Shown in pieces: positions 23,505-32,978 of a stretch of DNA of 64,000 bases. Numbering within the stretch: position 1 is the first letter of the stretch; each line of letters opens with the position of its first letter. The notes under the pieces are model-generated. The model was not told the origin of the DNA and did not search any database. It saw nothing but the letters and a program-made list of their open reading frames with translations. Origin of the DNA: Candidatus Manganitrophus morganii. GTDB taxonomy: Bacteria; Nitrospirota; Nitrospiria; SBBL01; Manganitrophaceae. The stretch covers positions 2,170,001-2,234,000 of the forward strand of contig JAJHOH010000001.1 of the NCBI GenBank assembly GCA_021651055.1. The letters are read 5' to 3'. The position numbers and the translations under genes were made by a program.

Positions 23505-25874
23505 TTAAAACGAGGCCTCTTCTTCGTCGAGTTTGAAAAATTGGGTCGGGGTCGGGGTCTCGACCGTGAACTCTTTCGGCTCGGTTCCCCTGACAAAAAT
23601 TTCAACGACCCCTTTCTCTTCACCGGGAGGGGCAAGGAGCCCCGTTTGCGGGTCTATCTTAGCATAAACGATATTGTCAGGGATAGAGAAAGGAGTGACC
23701 GGAAAACGGGAGAGACTCTCCTGCATAAAGGTCATCCAGATCGGCAGGGAGGTGCTTCCCCCGGCTTCCCGATCTCCTAAGGGGCGATTATCGTCAAACC
23801 CGACCCAGACCCCCGCCACCAGATTGGGGGCAAAACCGATGAACCAGGCATCGGTGAACTCATTCGTCGTCCCGGTCTTGCCGGCCAGCGGCCTTCCGAG
23901 CGATTTCGCCTTTCGCGCCGTTCCCCGTTGGATCACATCTTCCATCATGTTGGTCACCACATAAGCGGTCTCTTTCGAGACGACCTGTTGCGGGGCCAAC
24001 TCCCGATGCTCCAGGACACGGCCGTTGTGGTCGCTCACCGAGATGATCAAGGTCGTGTCGACGCGGACACCCCGATTGGCGAAGACGGCATAGGCGGAGG
24101 TTAATTCGGTGAGTGTAAGGCTGGAGGAGCCGAGCGCCAGGGAGAGATCGCGGGTCAAGGGGCTCTGGATGCCGACCCGTTTCGCAAAGTCGATGACGTT
24201 CCGGACCCCGACCTGCTCCAATAGCCGGACGGTCGCAAGATTTCTGGAATAGGTCAGCGCCTCCCGGAGGGTGATCAGTCCGTAGAATTTTTCTTCGTAA
24301 TTCTCCGGCTTCCAGACCGTGTCCAATTCCTCATCGGTGTAGACCACCGGATTGTCGAGGACCATGCTCGCCGGGGTCAACCCCCGTTCGATCGCCGTCG
24401 CATAGATGATCGGCTTAAACGCGGAGCCGGGCTGCCTTTTCGCGACGATCGCGCGATTGAATTCGCTTCGCCTGAAGTCGTATCCTCCGACGAGCGCCTT
24501 GACCGCCCCGGTCGCCGGATCGATGGCAACGAGCGCCCCCTCCGCAGCCGGCTCCTGCTCGAGGCTGAAGAAGGCCCCCTTCCCCTCTTTGCCGGCCTTT
24601 TTCACCTTCACTTTGATCAGGTCGTGAACTTTGACGATGTCCGACGTTTTCGGTTTCTCAATGACCTGGATATCCTCCAGGCGCGATCCTTTCAGACGGC
24701 GGGCGGCCCAGGCCATATCCTCCATCAACATCTTCCCGGTGACCCCCCCCGCCTCGACCAGAGCATACCCTTCTTTATCGGAGATCTGGGTGACATGTCC
24801 TTCTAAAATATCCCCTACGACCAAAGAAGAAACGGCGATTTCGGACGCTTCCGCCGGCTCTTCGTATTTGCCGAGCGGCCCCCGGTATCCCTGGCGCTTA
24901 TCCAGCTCCCGGAGGCCGGTCTTCACGGCCCGATTGGCGGCGCGCTGCATGTCGATGTTGAGGGTCGTGTAGACATTGAGCCCCCCCTTGTAGACGGCGT
25001 CATCGCCGTATTTGGCGATGAGGTAGAGCCGAATATGCTCCAGGAAATGGAGGGCCAATTCTTCGTCGGGGACCATTTTTTGAAAGAAAAGATCTTGTTC
25101 GTAGGATTTTCGGTATTGCTCTTCGGTAATAAATTTTTCATCCACCATCCGCCGCAGGACGACCCCTTGGCGCTGCTTCGCCTTTTGGGGATGGCGATAG
25201 GGGGAGTAGTCGTTCGGCGCCTTCGGAAGACCGGAGAGGAAGGCGACCTCCGCGAGCTGTAATTCGCCGACATCTTTCCCGAAGTAGGTCCGCGCCGCCA
25301 CCTGGACCCCGTAGGCCCCATGCCCGAAGTAGATCTGATTCAGATAGATCTCCAGGATCTCATCTTTCGTCAGCATCATCTCCATTTTCCGGGCGAGGAG
25401 GATCTCTTTCAACTTTCGCTTCATCGTCCGCTCGGGGGTGAGAAAAAGCGAACGGGTCAGCTGCTGGGTGATGGTGCTGGCCCCCTGGCGAATTCGCATA
25501 TTTTCCAGGTTGGTCAGGAAGGCTTTGATGATCCGGATGTAGTCGAAGCCGCCGTGCTCATAGAAGCGGGAATCTTCCACCGCTAAGATCGCCTGGATCA
25601 GCTCTTTCGGCATTCGGGTGAGGGGAACGAAGACCCGTTTCTCGATATAGAACTGGCCGACGAGCCGGTTGTCGTCGGAGTAGATCCGGGTGGCCTGGCT
25701 CGGCTCATAACTTCCCAGCATTTCGAGCGAGGGGAGGTCCCTGGAAAAATACCAGATGATCCCCCCGACGCTGAATGCGGCGATGAGGACGAGGGAGAGG
25801 AGCAAGAGAAGGAGCCACTTCAGCCAGCGAAAGGGGCGCTTTCCTCCTTGATCATTTTCGACCGGAAAATCCAA
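23505..25874 (-). CDS. mrcA: Class A penicillin-binding protein 1A
   Basis: A 789-residue bifunctional peptidoglycan synthase. A single N-terminal anchor (LLLLLLSLVLIAAFSVGGII) is followed by the glycosyltransferase 51 domain (ILAVEDSRFYEHGGFDYIRI with catalytic Glu; RQGASTITQQLTRSLFL; GYGAYGV-like HGAYGVQVAARTYFGKD), an OB-like insert (around 350-440) and the transpeptidase domain with SxxK in RQPGSAFKPIIYAT, SxN in TYSRNLATVRLL and KTG in LAGKTGTTNEFTDAWFIG. ATG at 25874. A TTGACA-17-TAACCT promoter lies about 45 bases upstream. Confidence 0.95.
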   Translation of the reverse strand: MDFPVENDQGGKRPFRWLKWLLLLLLSLVLIAAFSVGGIIWYFSRDLPSLEMLGSYEPSQATRIYSDDNRLVGQFYIEKRVFVPLTRMPKELIQAILAVEDSRFYEHGGFDYIRIIKAFLTNLENMRIRQGASTITQQLTRSLFLTPERTMKRKLKEILLARKMEMMLTKDEILEIYLNQIYFGHGAYGVQVAARTYFGKDVGELQLAEVAFLSGLPKAPNDYSPYRHPQKAKQRQGVVLRRMVDEKFITEEQYRKSYEQDLFFQKMVPDEELALHFLEHIRLYLIAKYGDDAVYKGGLNVYTTLNIDMQRAANRAVKTGLRELDKRQGYRGPLGKYEEPAEASEIAVSSLVVGDILEGHVTQISDKEGYALVEAGGVTGKMLMEDMAWAARRLKGSRLEDIQVIEKPKTSDIVKVHDLIKVKVKKAGKEGKGAFFSLEQEPAAEGALVAIDPATGAVKALVGGYDFRRSEFNRAIVAKRQPGSAFKPIIYATAIERGLTPASMVLDNPVVYTDEELDTVWKPENYEEKFYGLITLREALTYSRNLATVRLLEQVGVRNVIDFAKRVGIQSPLTRDLSLALGSSSLTLTELTSAYAVFANRGVRVDTTLIISVSDHNGRVLEHRELAPQQVVSKETAYVVTNMMEDVIQRGTARKAKSLGRPLAGKTGTTNEFTDAWFIGFAPNLVAGVWVGFDDNRPLGDREAGGSTSLPIWMTFMQESLSRFPVTPFSIPDNIVYAKIDPQTGLLAPPGEEKGVVEIFVRGTEPKEFTVETPTPTQFFKLDEEEASF

Positions 25875-25919
25875 ATTTCACCTGGATTTACAAGAGAAAG
25901 GTGGTTTAATCGAACCTTC

Positions 25920-25948
25920 AGGTTAGCGGTTTTTCCCCGCCTTGTCAA
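25920..25948 (-). promoter_or_regulatory. Promoter of penicillin-binding protein gene
   Basis: Minus strand TTGACA (25948-25943), exactly 17 bases, TAACCT (25925-25920), predicting a start at about 25913 and a leader of some 40 bases before the ATG. Confidence 0.5.
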
Positions 25949-26170
25949 GGTTCACTTCCATTGTTTTCAAAGGAGAAAGAGGGCTCGTAGGGGAGGTCGG
26001 GTCGCCCGGGGAAAGGGGGGGCGAGTCAGAGACTCCCCCCATAGGGGATTGAAAACTTTCTCCAATTCTCTTATAGTACCCCAATTAGCGTGTGCATGCA
26101 GCGCTTTATCGTGAAGCGCCCCGTCAAACAAAGAGGGAGCGGTATTTATGTTCCTCCAAGAAAGCGCAGG

Positions 26171-26815
26171 ATGAATCCGGTTTCGCTCTTGATCTTTGAT
26201 CTGGATGGCACCCTCATCGACTCCAAAAAAGATCTCGCCATCTCCGTCAACCTGACCTTTCGCGACCTCGGTCTTCCTGAAAAACCTTTGGAGGAGATCT
26301 ACGGCTATGTCGGAAACGGCGTTCGCCGGCTTATTCTCGATTCGCTGGGAGAGGCCGATCCCGTTTTGCTTCAGCAGTCGCTGCAGATTTTCGAAGGACA
26401 TTATCTAAAACACCTTCTTGATGAGACCGACCTTTATCCTGGAATGGAGGAGGTTTTGACCCATTTTAACGGGAAAAAAAAGGCGGTCGTCACCAACAAG
26501 CCGCTTCTCTATACCACCCGGATCATCGAAGGGTTGGGGGTCCGCCCGCATTTCAATTTAATCCTCGGCAGCGAGCCGATTGTGAATTTAAAACCGCACC
26601 CGGAGATGATCTTGCGGACGCTCGATGACCTGAGGACCTCCCCTTCGGAGGCGGTGATGATCGGAGACTCGGTGAACGATATTCAGGCGGCGCGCTCGGC
26701 GGGAATCAAATCATGCGGGGTCGGCTACGGCATCTGCGATCCCGGCCTGGTCCGCTCGGCCAAGCCGGACTTTTTCGCGGAAACGGTCGGCGATCTCAAA
26801 CGCCTTTTCGTCTAA
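26171..26815 (+). CDS. gph: HAD hydrolase, phosphoglycolate phosphatase-like
   Basis: A 214-residue HAD-superfamily phosphatase, subfamily IA. Motif 1 is LLIFDLDGTLIDSKKD with the nucleophilic Asp, motif 2 lies in KKAVVTNKP, motif 3 includes the Lys of NLKPHPEM, and motif 4 is VMIGDSVNDIQAARSAG. The helical cap (residues about 18-80) and the closing GYGICDPG resemble Gph. I chose the ATG at 26171, directly before the first motif; an ATG at 26090 would add 27 basic residues with no resemblance to the family. It is followed closely (24 bases) by the M16 peptidase genes. Confidence 0.88.
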   Translation: MNPVSLLIFDLDGTLIDSKKDLAISVNLTFRDLGLPEKPLEEIYGYVGNGVRRLILDSLGEADPVLLQQSLQIFEGHYLKHLLDETDLYPGMEEVLTHFNGKKKAVVTNKPLLYTTRIIEGLGVRPHFNLILGSEPIVNLKPHPEMILRTLDDLRTSPSEAVMIGDSVNDIQAARSAGIKSCGVGYGICDPGLVRSAKPDFFAETVGDLKRLFV

Positions 26816-26839
26816 ATCCTGAAGGGCAAAGGAGTTTTT

Positions 26840-28378
26840 GTGAAAAAATCGATTTATCTTTTTGTCGTTCTTTTCATCTATTTATCGGGGACGGCCGCCT
26901 CGGCGCAAAGTCTGGCCGATCGGGTCGTCGAACATACCCTCTCCAACGGCCTTACCGTCTTGATGATGGAGCGCCATCAAGCGCCGATCATCTCATTCCA
27001 GATTACGTATAAAGTCGGCTCGGTGAATGAACACAATGGGATGACCGGGGTGGCCCACCTCTACGAGCATATGGCCTTCAAGGGGACGGAGCGATTGGGG
27101 ACCTCTAATTACCAGAAAGAAAAGGAACTCCTTGAGACATTGGAAGCGCTCAATCGGGAGATCGTCCGGGAGGAAGCCAAAGGTCCGGAGAGCGATCCGG
27201 AGCGGCTGAAGGGCCTTCGGGAGAAATTCGAAGCGCTTGAGAAGGAGGGAAAACAATGGGTGGTGACGAACGAGCTGGCGGAGCTTTACAACCGGAACGG
27301 CTCGGTCGGCTTCAATGCTTCCACCAGCCGGGATGTCACCTCCTACGTCGTCTCTCTTCCGTCGAACCGCCTTCCCCTCTGGGTCGCCATCGAGGCCGAT
27401 CGGATGGCGAATACCGTTTTGCGAGAATTTTACAAAGAGCGGAATGTCGTTCTCGAAGAGCGGCGGCGAAGCGTCGACACGAATCCCGGCGGGAAACTCT
27501 ATGAGACCTTTCTCGCCACCGCCTTCATCGCCCACCCGTACGGCTATCCGACCATCGGCTGGCCGTCGGACGTCGGCTCCCTCTCCGCCACACAGACCGA
27601 GCGCTTCTTCCGAACCTACTACACCCCGAGCAACACCGTCATCGCCATGGTCGGCGACTTCAAGCCGGCGGAGGTGATTCCCCTGCTTGAGAAAACCTTC
27701 GGGTCGATTCCGTCCGCTCCGCCCCCCCCGCCGGTCGTCACGGTCGAGCCGCCGCAGTTGGGAGAGCGCCGGGTCGAGGTGGAGGACGAGGCCAATCCGC
27801 AGGTCGTGATCGGCTACCATAAGCCGAACTTCGAACACCCCGACGATCCGGTCTTCGACGTCATCGACTCCCTCCTCTCCCTCGGGAGGACCTCCCGGCT
27901 CTATAAGAAGTTGGTCGTCGAAAAAAAGATCGCGGTCGGCGCCAGCTCGAGCTCCGGAACCCCCGGCGCCCGCTACGCAAACCTTTTTACCCTCTCCGCC
28001 ACCCCGCGCGCGCCGCATACGGCCGCGGAGGTGGAGGAGGCGATTTACGAGGAGTTGGAGCGGTTAAAGAATGAGCCGCCGACCGAGAAGGAGTTGGAGA
28101 AGGTGATCACCAATTTGAATGCCGACCTGGTTCGATCGCTTCGATCGAACAACGGTCTCGCCAGCCAGCTCGCCTATTTCGAGGCGGTCGCCGGCGACTG
28201 GCGGTATATCCTCCGGAACCGGGATAAAATCATGAAGGTCACCGGAGAAGATGTGATGCGGGTGGCCCGCACCTACTTTACGAAGAAGAACCGGACGGTG
28301 GCGACGCTCGTCCAAGTGCTTCCTGCGGGGGAGCCGGGCGGGAAAGCCCTCCCGATTTTAAAGGAGGGGGGACGATGA
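26840..28378 (+). CDS. M16 zinc peptidase, catalytic subunit
   Basis: A 512-residue secreted peptidase of family M16 (pitrilysin/PqqL type). The signal peptide covers about residues 1-22 (LFVVLFIYLSGTAASAQ). The inverted zinc motif HLYEH sits at 73-77 in MTGVAHLYEHMAFKGTERLG, and the third ligand Glu lies in KERNVVLEERR. An extra helical insert (about 95-145) separates them. The C-terminal M16 domain has SLGRTSRLYKKLV. The start is GTG at 26840 with GGAG 5-6 nt upstream. The stop overlaps the start of the second M16 gene by four bases, so the products probably form a heterodimer. Confidence 0.93.
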   Translation: MKKSIYLFVVLFIYLSGTAASAQSLADRVVEHTLSNGLTVLMMERHQAPIISFQITYKVGSVNEHNGMTGVAHLYEHMAFKGTERLGTSNYQKEKELLETLEALNREIVREEAKGPESDPERLKGLREKFEALEKEGKQWVVTNELAELYNRNGSVGFNASTSRDVTSYVVSLPSNRLPLWVAIEADRMANTVLREFYKERNVVLEERRRSVDTNPGGKLYETFLATAFIAHPYGYPTIGWPSDVGSLSATQTERFFRTYYTPSNTVIAMVGDFKPAEVIPLLEKTFGSIPSAPPPPPVVTVEPPQLGERRVEVEDEANPQVVIGYHKPNFEHPDDPVFDVIDSLLSLGRTSRLYKKLVVEKKIAVGASSSSGTPGARYANLFTLSATPRAPHTAAEVEEAIYEELERLKNEPPTEKELEKVITNLNADLVRSLRSNNGLASQLAYFEAVAGDWRYILRNRDKIMKVTGEDVMRVARTYFTKKNRTVATLVQVLPAGEPGGKALPILKEGGR

Positions 28379-29826
28379 GAAGGAGAATGAATCGATTGTC
28401 GGGTATCTTTTTGGTTTTTCTCTGGAGCCTCTCCCTTGTTCCCTCTCTGTCCGCCGCGCCGGCGCCCGCCGCAACGGAGCTGCCCGACCCGCGGGCGATG
28501 ACCTTTTCCGCGCCGGCGTTTCAGCCGCCGAAGCCGGAGCGACAGGTCCTCTCGAACGGAATGATCCTCTATCTGCTTGAAGATCGCGAGCTTCCGCTCA
28601 TCCGGATGGAGGTCATCGTCAAGACCGGCAGCATCTACGAGCCGGCCGACAAAATCAGTCTTGCGGGGTTGACCGGGGCGATCATGCGGACCGGCGGAAC
28701 GAAGCGCCACAGCGGAGACGAGGTCGATGAAATCATCGATCAGATGGCGGCCGATCTTTCGGTGGGGATCGGCGCCGACGCCGGGGGGGCCTGGCTCGAC
28801 GTCTTGAAGAAAGATTTCGATGCGGGTCTTTCCCTCTTCGCCGATATTTTGATGAACCCGGTGTTTGAAGAGGAGAAGCTTCAGATCGCGAAGAATAACG
28901 CCATCGAAATGATCCGGCGCAGAAACGACCGGCCTTCTTCGATTGCGAGCCGCGAGTTTAACAAGCAGATCTACGGCGCCGACAACCCATACGGGCGCGA
29001 AGCGACGGAGGAGACGGTCCGATCGATCGTCCGGGACGATCTGGTCGCCTTTCACCGGAAATATTTCGCCCCCAACAATATAATGATCGGGGTGACCGGC
29101 GACTTTGATAAAAAGGAGATCGTCGCGAAGATTGAAAACGCCTTTGCCGGGTGGAAGAAGAAAAAGATCGACTTTCCGAAGGTCCCTTCGGTGGTCGAGC
29201 GGAAAGACGGAGGGGTTTACGCGATCGCCCGTCCGATCACGCAGACCCAGATCCGGATCGGCCACCTCGGCATCAAACAGAATAATCCCGACTTCTTCGC
29301 GGTCTCGATCCTCGACGATATCCTCGGCGGCGGCGGGCTCACCAGCCGTCTCTTCAGCGATGTCCGGACGCAGCGCGGGCTTGCCTACTCGGTCGGAAGC
29401 ATATTCCGCCCCGGTAATTTCGAGCGGGGGGTCTTCATCGCCTATGGGGAGACCCGGGTCGACACGACCCATCAGGCGATCTCCACCATCCTCGATCATA
29501 TCCGAAAAATCCGCCAGGAGCCGGTCACGGACGAGGAGCTGAAGCGGGCGAAGGAGTCTTTCCTTAATTCGTTTATCTTTTCGTTCTCCAGCCCGGCGCA
29601 GATCGTCAGTCGGAAGATGTCGCTGGAGTATTACGGGCTTCCGAGCGACTTTCTGGAGCGATACCGGGACAACGTGGCCAAGGTGACCCAGGAAGATATC
29701 CTGAGGGTGGCAAAGAAATATCTTCATCCCGACCGGCTGGTCATCTTGGCGGTCGGAGATGACGGAAAATTCGACCAGCCCCTCTCGTCGCTGGGGAAAG
29801 TCACTCAAATCCAATTGACACCATAA
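28375..29826 (+). CDS. M16 peptidase-like, non-catalytic partner
   Basis: A 483-residue secreted M16-family protein. The signal peptide is within residues 1-27 (LSGIFLVFLWSLSLVPSLSA). The position of the zinc motif reads LAGLTGAIMRTGGTKRHSGD with no HxxEH, so this chain cannot cleave by itself. It keeps the C-terminal Arg-Tyr substrate-binding pair in SRLFSDVRTQRGLAYSVGS. This is the expected split of roles in two-subunit M16 enzymes, where one chain carries zinc and the other the R/Y pair. Translationally coupled to the catalytic gene by an ATGA overlap. Confidence 0.92.
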   Translation: MRRRMNRLSGIFLVFLWSLSLVPSLSAAPAPAATELPDPRAMTFSAPAFQPPKPERQVLSNGMILYLLEDRELPLIRMEVIVKTGSIYEPADKISLAGLTGAIMRTGGTKRHSGDEVDEIIDQMAADLSVGIGADAGGAWLDVLKKDFDAGLSLFADILMNPVFEEEKLQIAKNNAIEMIRRRNDRPSSIASREFNKQIYGADNPYGREATEETVRSIVRDDLVAFHRKYFAPNNIMIGVTGDFDKKEIVAKIENAFAGWKKKKIDFPKVPSVVERKDGGVYAIARPITQTQIRIGHLGIKQNNPDFFAVSILDDILGGGGLTSRLFSDVRTQRGLAYSVGSIFRPGNFERGVFIAYGETRVDTTHQAISTILDHIRKIRQEPVTDEELKRAKESFLNSFIFSFSSPAQIVSRKMSLEYYGLPSDFLERYRDNVAKVTQEDILRVAKKYLHPDRLVILAVGDDGKFDQPLSSLGKVTQIQLTP

Positions 29827-29864
29827 AGGACGGGAGGTAGGCGCTTTTCCCCTTCCGCCTCCCG

Positions 29865-30833
29865 ATGACTCAAATGCTTCATCGAATGAAATTGCGAGTC
29901 CTCTACGGCCACTTACTGATGGACCGGGCCGCACGGCGTCTGAAGATGCGGATCATCCTTTTGTCGGGATTCGCCGTTTTCCCCCCGTTTCTATTGATCA
30001 CCTATCTGGTGTTTTTTGAAACGCGGGTGATTTTTTTGACGATGATCGGCCTTCTCTCCTCCCTCGTTTGCATCCCGGTCGGCCTTTATGCCTATGCCAA
30101 GGGATTCGGCCGTCCGCTCCGAGAGATTTGGCGGGAGCGGCCCGATGAGATGAAATGGTTTTCTTTGAAAGTCGGTTTTCTTTATTCTTTCGCGCTTTAT
30201 TGGATGATCCTCGGGATCGTGGAGTTTCTCTTCGGTTATCAATCCTTCCGGGCGGCGCTGATCAGCTTTGTCGCCAGCGCCGTCGCGCGGGACGGATTCG
30301 AGATCGGGTATCTGCGAGCGCGGCAGGAGAAGAGCCAGCGGACCATCTTCCCCGACGGGAGGCCGATCGGAGAGCTCTTCTGGCCTAGGACACGGGGCGG
30401 CCACCCGCAGACGGCGCCGGTCTCGAACCTCCTGCTGATTCTGCTGGCGGTGGTGATCGGGGGCGCGGTCGGCGCGCTTCTCGGACCGGTTCTGGAAAAT
30501 TCCCTTCATCAAACGCTGGCGGTCGGAGGTGTCATCGGCCTGATGGCCACCCTGGCCTATACCCGATTTCTCCCCGCTCTTCCGGGGATCGTTCAACTCG
30601 TCCGGTTTTTCATTTGGCCGGGCCTGACGATGGCCGCAACTTATTTTCTCATTCTCGCCTATCTCCTTCGGATCATCTTCCAAGTTCCCCTTTCCCCTGC
30701 GACCGACCTGGCGCTTCTAACGGCGGCCTGCGCCGGCTGGATGACCCTTGAGTCGCTTTTTCTCGGTCTTCTCAAGCGGGAAGCGGGTCTCGCCGAAAAG
30801 CCGCTTGAGGGTGGAATGACCCCGACCGCTTAG
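29865..30833 (+). CDS. Multi-spanning membrane protein, unknown function
   Basis: A 322-residue protein with about eight predicted membrane helices: two near the N-terminus (IILLSGFAVFPPFLLITYLV; IFLTMIGLLSSLVCIPVGLY), one or two around 105-140, and four in the C-terminal half (LLLILLAVVIGGAVGALLGP; LAVGGVIGLMATLAYTRF; FIWPGLTMAATYFLILAYL; DLALLTAACAGWMTLESLFL). A cytoplasmic segment near residues 145-190 is polar. I recognise no family. No clear ribosome-binding site precedes the ATG; a Met at residue 8 (MKLRVLYGHL) is an alternative. It sits 38 bases after the M16 pair and before the promoter of the pseudokinase gene, so it may be the last gene of the peptidase operon. Confidence 0.65.
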   Translation: MTQMLHRMKLRVLYGHLLMDRAARRLKMRIILLSGFAVFPPFLLITYLVFFETRVIFLTMIGLLSSLVCIPVGLYAYAKGFGRPLREIWRERPDEMKWFSLKVGFLYSFALYWMILGIVEFLFGYQSFRAALISFVASAVARDGFEIGYLRARQEKSQRTIFPDGRPIGELFWPRTRGGHPQTAPVSNLLLILLAVVIGGAVGALLGPVLENSLHQTLAVGGVIGLMATLAYTRFLPALPGIVQLVRFFIWPGLTMAATYFLILAYLLRIIFQVPLSPATDLALLTAACAGWMTLESLFLGLLKREAGLAEKPLEGGMTPTA

Positions 30834-30881
30834 CCCGTTTGATCCAGGAAAAACGGCAGGGGACCTCCCGGAAGAAAAAGG

Positions 30882-30911
30882 TTGAAAGTTCAGACCAGCT
30901 TGGGATATAGT
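30882..30911 (+). promoter_or_regulatory. Promoter of pseudokinase gene
   Basis: TTGAAA (30882-30887), 18 bases, TATAGT (30906-30911), giving a start at about 30918, 17 bases before the ATG at 30935. Confidence 0.5.
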
Positions 30912-30934
30912 GGGGCATTATTTGGGTTTTTGAA

Positions 30935-32953
30935 ATGGAAAAACTCCTGGGTGAAAAACAGCCGCGCAAGACGGCCGCTCTCTTTGGAAAGTACCGGCTT
31001 CTCCGGCCGCTGAAGCGAAGCCCGTTTCTTGAAAATTATCTGGCGCAGGAGGAGTCTCCTCCGCACACGACGGTTGTCTTGAAGCGGCTCCATCCGCTGG
31101 TGATCCACCGGACTGATTGGGTTTCCCTTTTTTTAGACGAAGCGAAGCAAGCGGCCACCCTCTGGCATCCGAACATCCTCCGGATTTATGATCTCGGCGT
31201 GATCGCCGGCGTCCCTTATTTTGTTCAACCGTATCTCTTCGGCAAAAAACTCCAGACTCTCCTGGCGCGAAGCCGCTCCCTTCCGATCCCGACCGGGATG
31301 GCGCTGCTTCTCATCCGCCAGCTTCTTGAAGCGCTCCAATTTTCCCACGGTCTGGGGGGACGCTCCGGAAAGCCGATCTCGCACGGCGGGCTGCATCCGG
31401 AGCGGATTTTTATCGGCTATGACGGCGTAGTAGGGATCGGCGATTTTGGCCTGGGCTGGCTGGAGGATCCCCGTTCGGCCATTCGCTCACGGTATCGCGC
31501 TCCGGAGTCGATCTCCGAAAAAAAGGGGGGGGAGATTCCGGGTGGGACGCCGGGAGAAGATCTCTTCGCCGCTTCGGCCATTCTCTGCGAGCTGCTCGGC
31601 GAGTTCCCGGAACCGGTCAAAGCCGATATGCAACCGTGGGGGTATCTTCCTGCATCGATTCGTTCGATTTTGGTCCGAGGCCTCGCCATCGACCCGGTGG
31701 CGCGCTTTCAAACCGCGGGCGAAATGATCGCGCCGATTGAATCGATTCTGCAAGGCGAGTATCCGCGGCTCAATTTGACGAACTATATCCAGGCTTTTTT
31801 CGGAAAAGAGATCGAGGCGGAGCGGCGGGCCTTTATGCGGTTCGCGCCGACCGAAGGGGAAGGCTCCCCTTCCGGCGAGCCGTTTTTTTTCGAGCGGCTG
31901 GAGCCTCCGATGCCCTTGGTCCCGCAGCCGGTTCCGGCGATCTCTCCGGAGCCCTTTCAAGAACCGGCGCCACCCGCCGTTTCGGCTGTTGTGGAGACGG
32001 TCGTCTCCCTCCCCGCCGTCTCGGATCCGCCCGCAGGGGAAACGGTCGCTCCCCCTCAGGAGGTCCTTCCGGAGAAAAAAGCTTCTTGGCAGCCGATCTG
32101 GTGGGGTCTCTTCGGATTGCTGATGACCGGTTTTGTGGGGGTTCTCTTTTTTTCGCTCTACCGCTCTTCACCGGATCAGATCGCTTCGGCTCCGGCGGCG
32201 CCGTCTCCCGTCATTACGACGCGGCCCGATCCGATCGATTCCCCCGCTTCTGCGGTGGAAGAGAACATCGAAGCCAAAGAGAGCGCGCTTCCTCGCGAGG
32301 AAGAAATCGCCCCCCCTCTCTCTACCGCAGCGCAGCCGGTTTCACCAGAGGCTTCGGCTCCGGCGCAGGCTGCGGTCGGCGAAGCGATCAAGACCCCTCC
32401 TCCCGACGGAAAACCGGAGCAAAATCAGATCAAAAAGACGACTGTTTTATCGGCTTCCAAAAGCGATCCTTCTTCAACCCCGATGTCGCCTCCGCCGGTG
32501 GCTTCCCCCGATGCGTCCCCGGCCGCGGCGAAGATCTCCCCGAAATTGAGGGAGGGATTGCCTCCGCAACCGAAAGTAGAGGAGATTCCTGCCGGGGCGA
32601 AGAGCAATGAGGAACTGTTGCACGAGTTGATCGAGCGGCAGCGGCGCGCTTATCAGAGCCAGGATTGGGCCCTCTCTCGACAGGATGTTGCCGATGGAAG
32701 CGCGTTTGAGGGGCAAATTGCCGAGCTCTTCGGAGGGGCCGAACCGATCCGTGTCGAATTCCAGGTTTTCGGATTGAAAGTCCGGGGTGATGAGGCCGAT
32801 CTTTCGCTGATGCAGACCGCCCGCGTTCGGAAGGGGAAGGGGGTGTCGCTTCAGAAATCGCTTCTCTTCTGGAAATTGAAGAAGGAAAAGGAGCGGTGGA
32901 AGATCGAGAAATTCAACGTCATCGAGAAATACCCGCCGATGGAAGTCGGATAA
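30935..32953 (+). CDS. Membrane Ser/Thr pseudokinase with NTF2-like tail
   Basis: A 672-residue protein. Residues about 17-275 have the protein-kinase fold: VVLKRLHPL (Lys50), Glu69 in the C-helix (FLDEAKQAATLWHPNI), HGGLHPERIFI in place of HRDLKPEN (150-160), GIGDFGLGW (DFG 170-172) and YRAPESIS (APE). The catalytic Asp of HRD is Gly, so phosphotransfer is doubtful. A Pro/Ala-rich linker (about 320-380) leads to one membrane helix near 390-408 (WWGLFGLLMTGFVGVLFFSL), another low-complexity stretch, and a C-terminal domain (about 565-672) that resembles SnoaL/NTF2-like folds (LIERQRRAYQSQDWALSRQD; LLFWKLKKEKERWKIEKFNV). No gene partner is obvious. Confidence 0.8.
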   Translation: MEKLLGEKQPRKTAALFGKYRLLRPLKRSPFLENYLAQEESPPHTTVVLKRLHPLVIHRTDWVSLFLDEAKQAATLWHPNILRIYDLGVIAGVPYFVQPYLFGKKLQTLLARSRSLPIPTGMALLLIRQLLEALQFSHGLGGRSGKPISHGGLHPERIFIGYDGVVGIGDFGLGWLEDPRSAIRSRYRAPESISEKKGGEIPGGTPGEDLFAASAILCELLGEFPEPVKADMQPWGYLPASIRSILVRGLAIDPVARFQTAGEMIAPIESILQGEYPRLNLTNYIQAFFGKEIEAERRAFMRFAPTEGEGSPSGEPFFFERLEPPMPLVPQPVPAISPEPFQEPAPPAVSAVVETVVSLPAVSDPPAGETVAPPQEVLPEKKASWQPIWWGLFGLLMTGFVGVLFFSLYRSSPDQIASAPAAPSPVITTRPDPIDSPASAVEENIEAKESALPREEEIAPPLSTAAQPVSPEASAPAQAAVGEAIKTPPPDGKPEQNQIKKTTVLSASKSDPSSTPMSPPPVASPDASPAAAKISPKLREGLPPQPKVEEIPAGAKSNEELLHELIERQRRAYQSQDWALSRQDVADGSAFEGQIAELFGGAEPIRVEFQVFGLKVRGDEADLSLMQTARVRKGKGVSLQKSLLFWKLKKEKERWKIEKFNVIEKYPPMEVG

Positions 32954-32978
32954 GCATAGATCAATTACGAATTGTTCA

